Source: Acinetobacter larvae (GTDB lineage: Bacteria; Pseudomonadota; Gammaproteobacteria; Pseudomonadales; Moraxellaceae). From it: a DNA stretch of 64,000 nucleotides. The stretch covers positions 310,001 through 374,000 of the forward strand of contig NZ_CP016895.1 in NCBI RefSeq assembly GCF_001704115.1, written 5' to 3'. Numbering within the stretch: position 1 is the first letter of the stretch; each line of letters opens with the position of its first letter. The translations under genes and the position numbers were made by a program. Positions 28,486 through 36,901 of the stretch are shown here, one piece after another. A model generated the notes under the pieces. The model worked only from the letters and a program-made list of their open reading frames with translations, had not been told where the DNA came from and did not search any database.

Positions 28486-28534
28486 AAATAAAAAACAAAC
28501 ACCCCGATGACTATCTCAGCATCGGGGTGTTTGT
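28486..28534 (-). terminator. Intrinsic terminator after serA
   Basis: A perfect 15-base stem (ACAAACACCCCGATG with its complement) around a 10-base loop. On the minus strand it runs into TTTTTTATTTT, so it ends the leftward serA transcript 90 bases after the stop. Confidence 0.93.
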
Positions 28535-28624
28535 ACGATGTGTTCTATTAAAAAGAGTAGTAACATCGATTGCATAACTTAAACACTGAGCATGCAATGT
28601 TTCAATGCAAAGTTGCTAAAACTT

Positions 28625-29857
28625 TTAGAATAAAACACGTACGCGGATAGTGCCTTCAACTTCATGCAAGGTATCGAGTGCTTCTTGTGATGCAGTTGCA
28701 TCAACATCCATGACCAAATAGCCGACATCACCTTTGGTCATTAAAGACTGACCAGAGATGTTGATGCCATGTTCGGCAAAGAGTTGGTTAATTTTAGACA
28801 AGACGCCAGGCACGTTTCTATGGATGTGCAATAGACGATGTTTGCCTTCAGTTAATGGCAAGGCGATTTCTGGGAAGTTTACAGCAGATAAGGTCATGCC
28901 TTTGTCTGAATAAGCGACAAATTTTTCAGCGACTTCTAAACCGATGTTGGCTTGTGCTTCCATGGTTGAGCCACCGACATGTGGTGTCAAAATCACATTG
29001 TCCAAACCGCGTAACGGTGAAACGAACTCTTCGCCATTGGCTTTGGGTTCTTTCGGGAATACGTCGACTGCTGCACCGGCAAGGTGGCCAGATTGAATGG
29101 CTGCGGCTAAATCTTCAATCACCACACAGGTACCGCGTGCTGCATTAAGGAAGATTGCACCCGGTTTCATTTTGGCAAATTGTTCTTTGGTAAAGAAATT
29201 ACGAGTAGATGGCACGTCAGGAACATGGAGTGTGACCACATCTGCGGTACCGAGTAATTCATCTAAAGAACCCACTTGGCGGGCATTCCCCATCGGTAGT
29301 TTGGTGACGGCATCATAATAAATAACGTGCATGCCCAAGCTTTCTGCCAAAACAGAGAGTTGCGAACCAATTGAGCCGTAGCCAACAATCCCTAGCGTCT
29401 TACCGCGGGTTTCAAATGAACCATTGGCAGATTTGTTCCACCCCCCGCGATGACAAGTGATCGATTTCTCAGGAACACCGCGAAGTAATAAAATCGTTTC
29501 AGCAAGCACTAATTCTGCCACTGAGCGGGTATTGGAATAGGGTGCATTAAAGACTGGAATACCACGTTCCATCGCCGCATGGAGGTCGACTTGGTTGGTC
29601 CCGATACAAAAACAGCCAACAGCGATCAGCTTGTTGGCTGCGGCAAAAACGTCTTCAGTCAATTGGGTGCGAGAACGAATCCCAATGAAGTGTGCGTCTT
29701 TGATGGCTTCTTTTAACGCATCACCTTCTAAAGCAGTTTTGTGGTAATCGATGTTGGTATATCCAGCTGCGTTGAGAGTGTCAATTGCGTTTTGATGCAC
29801 TCCTTCCAACAAGAGGAAACGAATTTTATCTTTTGGTAGAGATAGATGTTGGCTCAT
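28625..29857 (-). CDS. serA: D-3-phosphoglycerate dehydrogenase
   Basis: First enzyme of serine synthesis, oxidising 3-phosphoglycerate with NAD; E. coli-type SerA also reduces 2-oxoglutarate to D-2-hydroxyglutarate. Visible are the nucleotide-binding loop LGIVGYGSIGSQ, catalytic Arg in NAARGTCV, Glu in DVFPKEP, His in LTPHVGGST, and a C-terminal ACT domain (IHRNVPGVLSKINQLFAEHGINISGQ) that senses serine. With the ATG at 29857 (MSQHLSLPKDKIRFLL) it has 410 residues, like E. coli SerA; GGAG precedes it. An upstream in-frame start at 29908 is not conserved. It is divergent from a D-2-hydroxyglutarate dehydrogenase-like gene. Confidence 0.96.
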   Translation of the reverse strand: MSQHLSLPKDKIRFLLLEGVHQNAIDTLNAAGYTNIDYHKTALEGDALKEAIKDAHFIGIRSRTQLTEDVFAAANKLIAVGCFCIGTNQVDLHAAMERGIPVFNAPYSNTRSVAELVLAETILLLRGVPEKSITCHRGGWNKSANGSFETRGKTLGIVGYGSIGSQLSVLAESLGMHVIYYDAVTKLPMGNARQVGSLDELLGTADVVTLHVPDVPSTRNFFTKEQFAKMKPGAIFLNAARGTCVVIEDLAAAIQSGHLAGAAVDVFPKEPKANGEEFVSPLRGLDNVILTPHVGGSTMEAQANIGLEVAEKFVAYSDKGMTLSAVNFPEIALPLTEGKHRLLHIHRNVPGVLSKINQLFAEHGINISGQSLMTKGDVGYLVMDVDATASQEALDTLHEVEGTIRVRVLF

Positions 29858-30355
29858 TACGGCTCCGCTACAAAGGCCAAATTTGATCGCAGTATCATAA
29901 CATATCAATAAAGCTATAGAAATTTGCTTTATGGTTTTGCTTGCTGATATTTTTTAAACTTATAACTTATTGATGTGCGTTTGATGGGAGTTTCGCGGCA
30001 AGATGCTGCAAGATAAATCTACGCCTATTTTTATACTAAGCCTTTAAAATCAATATATTAGTAAATATTTAGCGGCATTTCGGGGCTAAAAAACGGCAGT
30101 TTTAGTCTGTTGGGCTGCGATCAATATACCGTATACTACGGCACATGATGCACGGTGAATGTGCAGTTTACGGGTGATGTACGCTGATTTTACCGTTGAC
30201 ATCGTTTAAGATGGTTTTATCTAAGATGGCTTTAGGCCATCAGCCTGTGCATGAAATTTGCTAAACTGATTGCGCTCGCGCTCGTATAGTCGGCTTTCAC
30301 AGCGGTTATACGCTTTCTTTCTTCTGTGTCTTCTTTATCATCAGGTCCGCCATTC
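29858..30355. other. Divergent region between serA and the FAD-dehydrogenase gene
   Basis: About 500 bases holding both promoters. A small palindrome CCGTATACTACGG sits at 30129-30141, and the word CTAAGATGG/TTAAGATGG is duplicated near 30207-30228. No gene could be supported. Confidence 0.45.
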
Positions 30356-31771
30356 ATGAATGCTCCAGTCGCCTTAGCCCCTGAATTACTTACCCAACTG
30401 ACCGCTATTGTGGGTGAAAATCGTATTAAAACCGATGCCGATAGTCTGCAAAACTGGGGGCGCGACCACACCAAACATTTTGATCCCAATCCATCGGTAA
30501 TTGTTTTCCCATCGAGCACTGAACAAGTACAAGCCATTGTAAAACTTGCCAATCAATTTCATGTTGCGATTACACCAAGCGGTGGTCGTACTGGTTTGTC
30601 TGCCGGCGCTGTTGCCAGCAATGGTGAGATTGTGTTGAGCTTAGACAAAATGAACCAAGTGCTGGACTTCTTACCCGCAGACCGTATGGTGCGTATCCAA
30701 GCTGGTATGGTGACGGAGCAATTGCAAGATTATGCCGAAGCACAAGGCATGTACTATCCCGTGGATTTTGCTTCAGCAGGTTCATCGCAACTGGGCGGTA
30801 ATATTGGCACCAATGCAGGGGGCATCAAAGTCATCAAATATGGCATGACCCGTAACTGGATCTTGGGGCTAACCGTGGTGACTGGTAAAGGGGATATTTT
30901 ACGCCTCAATAAAGGCATGATTAAAAATGCCACAGGCTATGCGATGCAACATCTATTTATTGGTGCGGAAGGGACTTTGGGTATTGTGACCGAAGCAGAC
31001 ATTAAACTTGAGCGTCAGCCACACGACTTACAAGTACTGGTGCTCGGGGTACCTGATTTTGCCGCCGTGATGCCAGTACTGCATGCTTTCCAGTCTAAAA
31101 TTGATTTAACTGCTTTTGAGTTCTTTGGCGAATTGGCAATGCAAAAAGTGTTGGACAATGGTCATGTGCAACGTCCATTTGCCAGTGAGTGTCCATTTTA
31201 TGTCTTGCTTGAATTTGAAGCCCCTTATGAACCCATCTTAGATGCCGCAATGGAAATCTTTGAGCATTGCATGGAACAAGGCTGGGTGCTAGATGGTGTG
31301 ATGAGCCAAAGCTTAGAACAAGCACAAAGCTTATGGCGCTTACGTGAAGATATTTCAGAATCAATCGCGCCGTTTATTCCTTATAAAAATGATATTTCTG
31401 TATTGATTAGCCATGTACCAGCATTTATTGCCGATATCGAAGCCATTGTGGAACAGAACTATCCAGACTTTGAAATCTGCTGGTTTGGTCATATTGGTGA
31501 TGGTAATTTGCATTTGAATATCTTAAAACCAGCCAACTTAAGTAAAGATGAGTTCTTTGAAAAATGCCAGCAAGTAAATACATATGTATTTGACATTGTG
31601 AAGAAATATGATGGTTCAATCTCTGCCGAACATGGTGTGGGCATGACCAAAAAACCATATTTAGGCTATAGCCGTTCTGCTGAAGAAATTGAGTATATGC
31701 GTGCTTTAAAACAAGTGTTTGATCCAAATGGCATTATGAACCCAGGAAAACTGTTTGATTTAAAAGCCTGA
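30356..31771 (+). CDS. FAD-binding D-2-hydroxyacid dehydrogenase (D-2-hydroxyglutarate dehydrogenase-like)
   Basis: Flavoprotein of the GlcD/D2HGDH group that oxidises D-2-hydroxyacids. An N-terminal PCMH-type FAD domain shows TPSGGRTGLSAGAV, SAGSSQLGGNIGTNAGGIK and GTLGIVTEADIKL; the C-terminal FAD-oxidase domain shows the metal/substrate motif GHIGDGNLHLNI and SAEHGVGMTKKPYL. Start ATG 30356 (MNAPVALAPELL) follows AGG; a GTG at 30326 is less likely. At 471 residues it fits D2HGDH. Divergence from serA supports the D-2-hydroxyglutarate role, since SerA makes that compound; D-lactate or glycolate remain possible. Confidence 0.85.
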   Translation: MNAPVALAPELLTQLTAIVGENRIKTDADSLQNWGRDHTKHFDPNPSVIVFPSSTEQVQAIVKLANQFHVAITPSGGRTGLSAGAVASNGEIVLSLDKMNQVLDFLPADRMVRIQAGMVTEQLQDYAEAQGMYYPVDFASAGSSQLGGNIGTNAGGIKVIKYGMTRNWILGLTVVTGKGDILRLNKGMIKNATGYAMQHLFIGAEGTLGIVTEADIKLERQPHDLQVLVLGVPDFAAVMPVLHAFQSKIDLTAFEFFGELAMQKVLDNGHVQRPFASECPFYVLLEFEAPYEPILDAAMEIFEHCMEQGWVLDGVMSQSLEQAQSLWRLREDISESIAPFIPYKNDISVLISHVPAFIADIEAIVEQNYPDFEICWFGHIGDGNLHLNILKPANLSKDEFFEKCQQVNTYVFDIVKKYDGSISAEHGVGMTKKPYLGYSRSAEEIEYMRALKQVFDPNGIMNPGKLFDLKA

Positions 31772-31830
31772 TCTTGATTACAAGCCTAAGTTCGGTTTAC
31801 AAACTTGGGCTGGTCTTGAACATGAGCGCT

Positions 31831-31867
31831 AAACTGCTCGTCAGCTGGGACTGATGGGCAGTTTTTT
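31831..31867 (+). terminator. Intrinsic terminator after the FAD-dehydrogenase gene
   Basis: Stem AAACTGC / GCAGTTT with an inner TCAG / CTGA pairing and a T6 run, 60 bases after the stop. Confidence 0.8.
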
Positions 31868-31938
31868 ATTACGCAATTACTGCACAGAAATTTTGTGAAC
31901 TGGTTAAAATAAATCAGCAATGAATGGAGAGAAATATC

Positions 31939-32370
31939 ATGCGTATGATGCTTTTGGGCACGATGATTTGTACCGTCGCTTTATCGGCTTGCTCATCTTT
32001 ACCGAATTTACCGACATTAAAGAAAAAAACAGAAGTGACAACAGTACAACCGGCTCACAATGCACAAGCTGTTGCCAACCAAACTACAGCCCTTGATCCG
32101 TTGCAACAGGTGATGCAACAACAACAGGGGTTGAGTGATGATGTATTGGGCGTCTCTCTAGCCTTGGTTTATAACCGTGCAGAAGCACCAACAGCTGCAC
32201 AAGTCACTGTCACGCAAACAGGTTTATTGGATGACTCAGTCAGTGCGATCCGTACGGTATATCAGTTCAAGAAACAAGATGATGCCTGGCAGCAATTGAG
32301 TAAAAAAGAAAGTTATCAATGTGCCCGTGGTGCCAAGAGTAAAGGCTTCCAAAACGAATTATGCAGCTAA
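31939..32370 (+). CDS. Putative lipoprotein, unknown function
   Basis: A 143-residue protein with a signal peptide II: hydrophobic MMLLGTMICTVALSAC with lipobox LSAC and lipidated Cys18. A Lys/Pro-rich stretch (LPNLPTLKKKTEV) follows, then a Gln-rich linker, then a small folded part (VLGVSLALVYNRAEAPTAAQ ... VYQFKKQDDAWQQLS) ending with two cysteines (YQCARGAKS and ELCS) that may form a disulfide. I chose the ATG at 31939 because GGAGAG lies seven bases ahead; the ATG at 31924 overlaps that site. I do not recognise the family; probably envelope-attached. Confidence 0.72.
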   Translation: MRMMLLGTMICTVALSACSSLPNLPTLKKKTEVTTVQPAHNAQAVANQTTALDPLQQVMQQQQGLSDDVLGVSLALVYNRAEAPTAAQVTVTQTGLLDDSVSAIRTVYQFKKQDDAWQQLSKKESYQCARGAKSKGFQNELCS

Positions 32371-32406
32371 GCTCAGAGGGCGAGCTTGAGAAGCGGATTA
32401 GATGAA

Positions 32407-32537
32407 GCGCTTGATTAGACTAGGCGCTTGATTAGAGCAATATCAGATCAAGTGATCAGATCAAGTTATTCGGTCTAGCGATCTGATCAGGTGCGCTAAG
32501 ACATTTAAATTGAAACAAGCCGTAAATTGAAACAAGC
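32407..32537 (+). repeat. Cluster of three short tandem duplications
   Basis: Three separate duplicated words lie in one spacer: GCGCTTGATTAGA at 32407 and 32424; CAGATCAAGTGAT/CAGATCAAGTTAT at 32444 and 32457 (one mismatch); AAATTGAAACAAGC at 32507 and 32524. No coding potential is seen. Confidence 0.85.
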
Positions 32538-32558
32538 AGCCGCTGCTGCTTGTTTTTT
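32532..32558 (+). terminator. Intrinsic terminator after the lipoprotein gene
   Basis: Nine-base stem ACAAGCAGC / GCTGCTTGT, three-base loop and a T-run; it ends the rightward lipoprotein transcript 160 bases after the stop. Confidence 0.82.
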
Positions 32559-32594
32559 GCTTTTTGAGCAGGGCATTCGATGCAGTGCCGTACT

Positions 32595-32969
32595 TTAAGC
32601 CGAGATGGTTTTTAAGGACTTAATATAAGATTGTGCTTCAATCTCAATAATTTCCGTACAGATTTGCAATTCAACGCTGCTGTCGGCATGGTATTGTGCC
32701 GCAGTTAAGACCTGATCAAGACAGGCTGCAAGCTGTTGTTGTTGCGCCAAATCACGACCTTTTAAGATATAAAATTGCGCATGAATATAGGCCTGATCTT
32801 GTTCATTTAAACCAATCACGGCCTGTGCATCAGTTTTGATACGCGATTTAATTTCTTGGCTGGTCTTGAATAAACCAGTTTGGTATAGCGCCTGATTGGC
32901 TTGCAATAATAAAGCTTCGGGCTGCTCAACACGAACATTGCCTGAATGGCTGATCATTAAATGAGGCAT
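32595..32969 (-). CDS. 5-carboxymethyl-2-hydroxymuconate isomerase family protein
   Basis: Small tautomerase-superfamily protein of 124 residues. The N-terminus MPHLMISHSGNVR leaves Pro1, the catalytic base of this superfamily, after Met removal. Length and layout follow E. coli HpaF/CHMI: TGLFKTSQEIKSRI, then YIHAQFYILKGRDLAQQQ with the RDLE-like motif, then a C-terminal EIIEIEAQSYIKSLKTI. HpaF acts in homoprotocatechuate breakdown, but no other genes of that pathway are near, so the real substrate is open. It stands convergent to the lipoprotein gene. Confidence 0.8.
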   Translation of the reverse strand: MPHLMISHSGNVRVEQPEALLLQANQALYQTGLFKTSQEIKSRIKTDAQAVIGLNEQDQAYIHAQFYILKGRDLAQQQQLAACLDQVLTAAQYHADSSVELQICTEIIEIEAQSYIKSLKTISA

Positions 32970-33020
32970 ATAAGTTTGATCACACTAAACTAAAGTGCTC
33001 AGCTTAATCGAGTTGAATGC

Positions 33021-33053
33021 AAAAGAACAGTATGTCAGGCAGACATACTGTTC
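33021..33053 (-). terminator. Hairpin terminator after the ABC transporter genes
   Basis: A perfect 12-base stem (GAACAGTATGTC and its complement) with a five-base loop, followed by TTTTG on the minus strand; 75 bases after the ABC gene stop. Confidence 0.75.
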
Positions 33054-33063
33054 GTGCTTGCTC

Positions 33064-33103
33064 TTTTTTATAGCAACGCGGTGTTTTTTATAGCAACGCA
33101 GTG
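33064..33103 (+). repeat. Two-copy 20-base tandem repeat
   Basis: TTTTTTATAGCAACGCGGTG (33064-33083) is followed directly by a second copy with one change (33084-33103). No function is evident. Confidence 0.9.
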
Positions 33104-33127
33104 TGGTGATTGTATCGCGATCTGGTT

Positions 33128-34894
33128 TTACACCGTTAGTTGTTCTTGTTCTTGCTGATACTGCAAGTGCCAGAGGCGGGCATATTTGCCTGCTTGTGCC
33201 AAGAGTTGTTGATGATTGCCTTGTTCGATAATTTTCCCTTGTTCTAAGACGATGATTTGATTGGCTGCCACCAAGGTCGATAAACGATGGGCAATCACAA
33301 TCACGGTTTTATGTTGCACCAATTGATTAATCGCGCGTTGTACCGCGAGTTCACTAAAGGTATCGAGTGCCGCCGTAGGTTCATCTAAAATGACAATAGG
33401 TGCTTCTTTGAGTAAGGCGCGTGCAATGGAGATGCGCTGTTTTTCCCCACCCGATAAACTGCCTCCAATATCCCCGATACGGGTTTGATAACCCTCAGGA
33501 AGACGCATAATAAAGTCATGGCATTGGGCCCGTTTTGCCACGGCAATAATCTGTTCATCGCTGGCATCTTCTTTGGCCATACGAATATTGTTGAGAATAG
33601 TGTCATCAAATAAATAAACGTCTTGGAATACCACGGAGATATACGACATCAGTTGGTTCGGGTCCATGTCACGGACATCAATGCCACCGATTTTAACCTG
33701 ACCTTTTTGACAGTCCGCATAGCGCATGATCAATCGGGTCAGGGTGGTTTTGCCACAGCCAGAATGCCCGACCAGTCCTGTCAAAGCATGTGCTGGAATG
33801 TGCAATGAAATATCTTCCACCGCCCAAGCATCATCTGCTGCATATTGGAAGCTGACCCGATCAAACTCAATATCAAATGCATTCGGACTGAGCGGCTGGG
33901 CAATGGTTGTCAATGCCTTAATGTTGAGCATTTGGTTGATACGGGCATAGCCTGCTTCAACCAGACTAAAGAACAGCGTCATCGACGTAAATGCTGCAAT
34001 TGGTTCTGCAAAACGGATAATAATCACCAACATCGCGATAAAGTACATGTCAGCACTATATCCTGCCATCACCAGCCAGAGCCCTATTGCCACGGCAAGC
34101 AGTAGTCCTATTTCAATGGCAGAGGTCACAATAAGATTGGGTTTACCACCTTTTTGATGACCAATACGCTGAGCATGATGAACTTTTTCAATCATGGGAA
34201 AGAGGCGCTGTGATTGTTGGTCTACACAATTGGCGGCTTTGAGTACGGCGAGTCCTTGGGTATATTCGACCAATTCGGCATTGAGTTCAGCATTGAGCTG
34301 ACTCATTGCAGTCATGCCACGGTCATAAGCAGGTTTACGCCAACGATATAAAGGCAAAATAGCTGGGAAAATCAGCAGAATAATCAGGCCAATTTTCCAG
34401 TCAAAAAATAGCGTCACCACCCCCACGGTAATTGGCACCACCAGCGCATACAGCATAATACTGACGATGGTGAGGGTATAATTGATGACTTCATCGGTGC
34501 TCCCGGCAATGGTTGCACTCCATTCACCAGCGCGTTTTTTAGATAAAAGCTGTAGTGGAATTTGTCTTAATTTTTCGCCGAGTTGTGTACGCAATATATG
34601 TTGTGCCTGTGCCGCATGACCATTGTAGTCATAATCCTGTGCCAGCCAGCGCAGCAATGAGCTTAAAATAACAAATAAAATCAGCGCATACAGCCACCAA
34701 ATCAGGGGCTGAGCCTGCTGTTGTTGTAGCGCGCGAAATATAGGATACAAACAGCTAAAGGCGAGCCCTTGGCTAAAGGCAGAGGCGGTCATGAGCCAAA
34801 GTGCTTTACGTAAATTGGGCTGTTCTTCTCCCGCAGCACGTAGGATTTGCTGATAAATTTCTCGAATAGAATGGCGTTGCGGGTTATGAGACAT
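33128..34894 (-). CDS. ABC transporter, fused permease/ATPase half-transporter (YbtQ/IrtB-like)
   Basis: Exporter-fold half-transporter of 588 residues: six TM helices (about residues 25-310) then an ABC domain with Walker A GHSGCGKTT, signature LSGGEKQRI, Walker B VILDEPTAALD and H-loop VIAHRLSTL. It overlaps the upstream half-transporter gene by 11 bases, so the two should form a heterodimer. The pair resembles YbtP/YbtQ and IrtA/IrtB, exporter-fold proteins that import ferric siderophores. Start is ATG 34894 (MSHNPQRHSIREIYQQ) with GGGAG upstream; a start at 35017 would read deep into the other gene. The Fur box ahead of the operon supports an iron role. Confidence 0.83.
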   Translation of the reverse strand: MSHNPQRHSIREIYQQILRAAGEEQPNLRKALWLMTASAFSQGLAFSCLYPIFRALQQQQAQPLIWWLYALILFVILSSLLRWLAQDYDYNGHAAQAQHILRTQLGEKLRQIPLQLLSKKRAGEWSATIAGSTDEVINYTLTIVSIMLYALVVPITVGVVTLFFDWKIGLIILLIFPAILPLYRWRKPAYDRGMTAMSQLNAELNAELVEYTQGLAVLKAANCVDQQSQRLFPMIEKVHHAQRIGHQKGGKPNLIVTSAIEIGLLLAVAIGLWLVMAGYSADMYFIAMLVIIIRFAEPIAAFTSMTLFFSLVEAGYARINQMLNIKALTTIAQPLSPNAFDIEFDRVSFQYAADDAWAVEDISLHIPAHALTGLVGHSGCGKTTLTRLIMRYADCQKGQVKIGGIDVRDMDPNQLMSYISVVFQDVYLFDDTILNNIRMAKEDASDEQIIAVAKRAQCHDFIMRLPEGYQTRIGDIGGSLSGGEKQRISIARALLKEAPIVILDEPTAALDTFSELAVQRAINQLVQHKTVIVIAHRLSTLVAANQIIVLEQGKIIEQGNHQQLLAQAGKYARLWHLQYQQEQEQLTV

Positions 34895-36689
34895 GATTTT
34901 GCGCTCCCTGTAGAGCTGCGCTCGTCGTTGGCGACGCGGGCTGTGGGTCACTGCTGATATCGATATGCCAATCGCGCGCTTGTTGAAAGGCTTGCCACAG
35001 TTTGGCATAGGCGCCATTTTGCTGGATTAGCAGATGATGCGGTCCTTGTTCAATCAATTGCCCTTGATCGAACATTAAAATTTGATCGGCATGTTGAATG
35101 GTACTGAGGCGATGGGCAATCATAATCACGGTCTTGCCTTGCATCAGATTTTTTAAGCCCGCCATGAGTAAGGCTTCATTTTCAGAGTCTGCAAAAGCTG
35201 TGGCTTCATCTAAAATTAGGATTGGGCGATTTTGTAAAATGGCTCGGGCAATGGTGATGCGTTGGCGCTGCCCCCCAGACAAGCTGGTTCCACGTTCGCC
35301 GACTGCTGTGTCATAGCCATCGGGCAATGCCATGATAAAATCATGGGCTTGTGCCAGCCGTGCTGCCGCCTCAACATCTTGATCACTGGCATGGGCTAAG
35401 CCCAGTCGAATATTGTTGCGAATGCTGTCAAAAAATAGAAAATTATCTTGAAAGACAAAAGCCACATTGGACATGAGCACTTGACTACTCATCGCCCGTA
35501 GGTCGACATTGCCAATTTTAATTTGACCACTGTCGACATCCCAAAAACGTGCGAGTAATTTGGCTATGGTAGATTTTCCGGCACCAGAGGCACCCACCAA
35601 GGCGGTAAAACTCAAAGCAGGCACATGAAAGTTAATGTCTTTGAGTACAAGGTCTTGTTGTGGGTTATAGCGAAAATTGACCTGTTCAAAGCAAATATCA
35701 TACTGCTCTGGACGCTGGGTCAATTCTGGCTGAGGCAGTGCCGGCACAGCAAGTAAGTCTAAAATACGGGTCGCACTGACTTTTGATTTTTCAATCAAAT
35801 GATACAAACTCATATAGGGCATTAATGCTTCGACCATACCCGTTCCCAGCAATAGACTAGCAACCAGTGCCTGCGTACTGATTTGCTCGTGTAGCCATAG
35901 ATAACTCCCCGCAGCCAATAAGATCACAAAGGTGGGCAGTGGGTTGAGAATCAGCATGGACAGGCGTGCTGCTGGACCACTTTCCCGATACCACCGGGTC
36001 AAAATCTCTTTATAGGACAGCAATGCATGTTCATAACGTTTAAAGGATTTTTGCCCGCCGTCAAAGGTGCGTACCACAGGCATCGCTTGGACATATTCAA
36101 TGACAGCGGTGTTGACGTTTTCACGTGCAGTATTGTAGAGCTGGTTCATTTCTTGATGATTGCGCATCACCAAAGACATCATGATCATGCCACACACTAA
36201 AATAACCAGTGATAGCAAGGCCATACGCCAGTCGAACCATAACAACGCGGCAAAGGTGAGCACAGGTACAACATAGGCACGGGCATAGAGAGGTGTGCTG
36301 TCGGCAACAAAGGAATGCAAAGCACGGACATCATCTTGCATGACTTTGCTAATCGCACCGGCACCTTGCGTGGTGACATAGCCCAAGGGGAGTTGACCTA
36401 GATGTAGACTCATCTGTTTACGTAAAATTTCTTCGAGTCGATAACCGGCATAGTGTGATTGGCTAAATGCTTGTAGACGCAGTACATAGGCAACAATGGT
36501 GAGCACAATGAGGCTGATCAAGGTCCAGCTTAGGGTTGACCATTGTTGTTGTAATAGCGCTTGTACCAGATAGGCGATAGCAACCAGTAACGCGACGGTT
36601 GCTATCGCAGAGAGTGTGGACAGTAGAATGGCAAAGTAGATTTGCTGCTTGACAGGCGCGATGATGCGCCAGTTGGGGTCTTTAGACAT
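34884..36689 (-). CDS. ABC transporter, fused permease/ATPase half-transporter (YbtP/IrtA-like)
   Basis: First gene of a two-gene operon. The 601-residue protein has six N-terminal TM helices and an ABC domain with Walker A GASGAGKST, signature LSGGQRQRI, Walker B LILDEATAFAD and MIAHRLSTI. The ATPase follows the TM part directly; there is no siderophore-interacting FAD domain such as that fused to mycobacterial IrtA, so it is closer to YbtP. The start at 36689 lies 19 bases from a perfect Fur-box palindrome. Family members of this layout can also export lipids or peptides, so siderophore import remains an inference. Confidence 0.84.
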   Translation of the reverse strand: MSKDPNWRIIAPVKQQIYFAILLSTLSAIATVALLVAIAYLVQALLQQQWSTLSWTLISLIVLTIVAYVLRLQAFSQSHYAGYRLEEILRKQMSLHLGQLPLGYVTTQGAGAISKVMQDDVRALHSFVADSTPLYARAYVVPVLTFAALLWFDWRMALLSLVILVCGMIMMSLVMRNHQEMNQLYNTARENVNTAVIEYVQAMPVVRTFDGGQKSFKRYEHALLSYKEILTRWYRESGPAARLSMLILNPLPTFVILLAAGSYLWLHEQISTQALVASLLLGTGMVEALMPYMSLYHLIEKSKVSATRILDLLAVPALPQPELTQRPEQYDICFEQVNFRYNPQQDLVLKDINFHVPALSFTALVGASGAGKSTIAKLLARFWDVDSGQIKIGNVDLRAMSSQVLMSNVAFVFQDNFLFFDSIRNNIRLGLAHASDQDVEAAARLAQAHDFIMALPDGYDTAVGERGTSLSGGQRQRITIARAILQNRPILILDEATAFADSENEALLMAGLKNLMQGKTVIMIAHRLSTIQHADQILMFDQGQLIEQGPHHLLIQQNGAYAKLWQAFQQARDWHIDISSDPQPASPTTSAALQGAQNHVS

Positions 36690-36707
36690 GAGGATTCATT
36701 TTTATAA

Positions 36708-36724
36708 ATGATAATCATTATCAT
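36708..36724 (-). promoter_or_regulatory. Fur box upstream of the ABC operon
   Basis: ATGATAATCATTATCAT is a perfect 8-1-8 inverted repeat and matches the core of the Fur consensus. It lies 19 bases before the start codon of the first ABC gene, so Fe(II)-Fur should repress the operon when iron is plentiful. Confidence 0.9.
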
Positions 36725-36828
36725 ATTGCTAGTTTGTTTAAAAAATCAATAGTAAATCAGCAGCTTCAATTAACTTTGCTATTGGCATAGGGATTTTAAA
36801 TGCCGCTACCAGTTGGGGCAGCACACAG

Positions 36829-36854
36829 CAAAACAGCCCTCATCAGGGCTGTTT
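36829..36854 (-). terminator. Hairpin terminator after ubiB
   Basis: A perfect ten-base stem AAACAGCCCT / AGGGCTGTTT with a four-base loop; TTTTG follows on the minus strand. It ends the ubiE-ubiJ-ubiB transcript. Confidence 0.8.
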
Positions 36855-36901
36855 ACGGGTGGGGAATTATCTATAGCGTGTGTAGCACTGATGCGTTTTA
36901 A

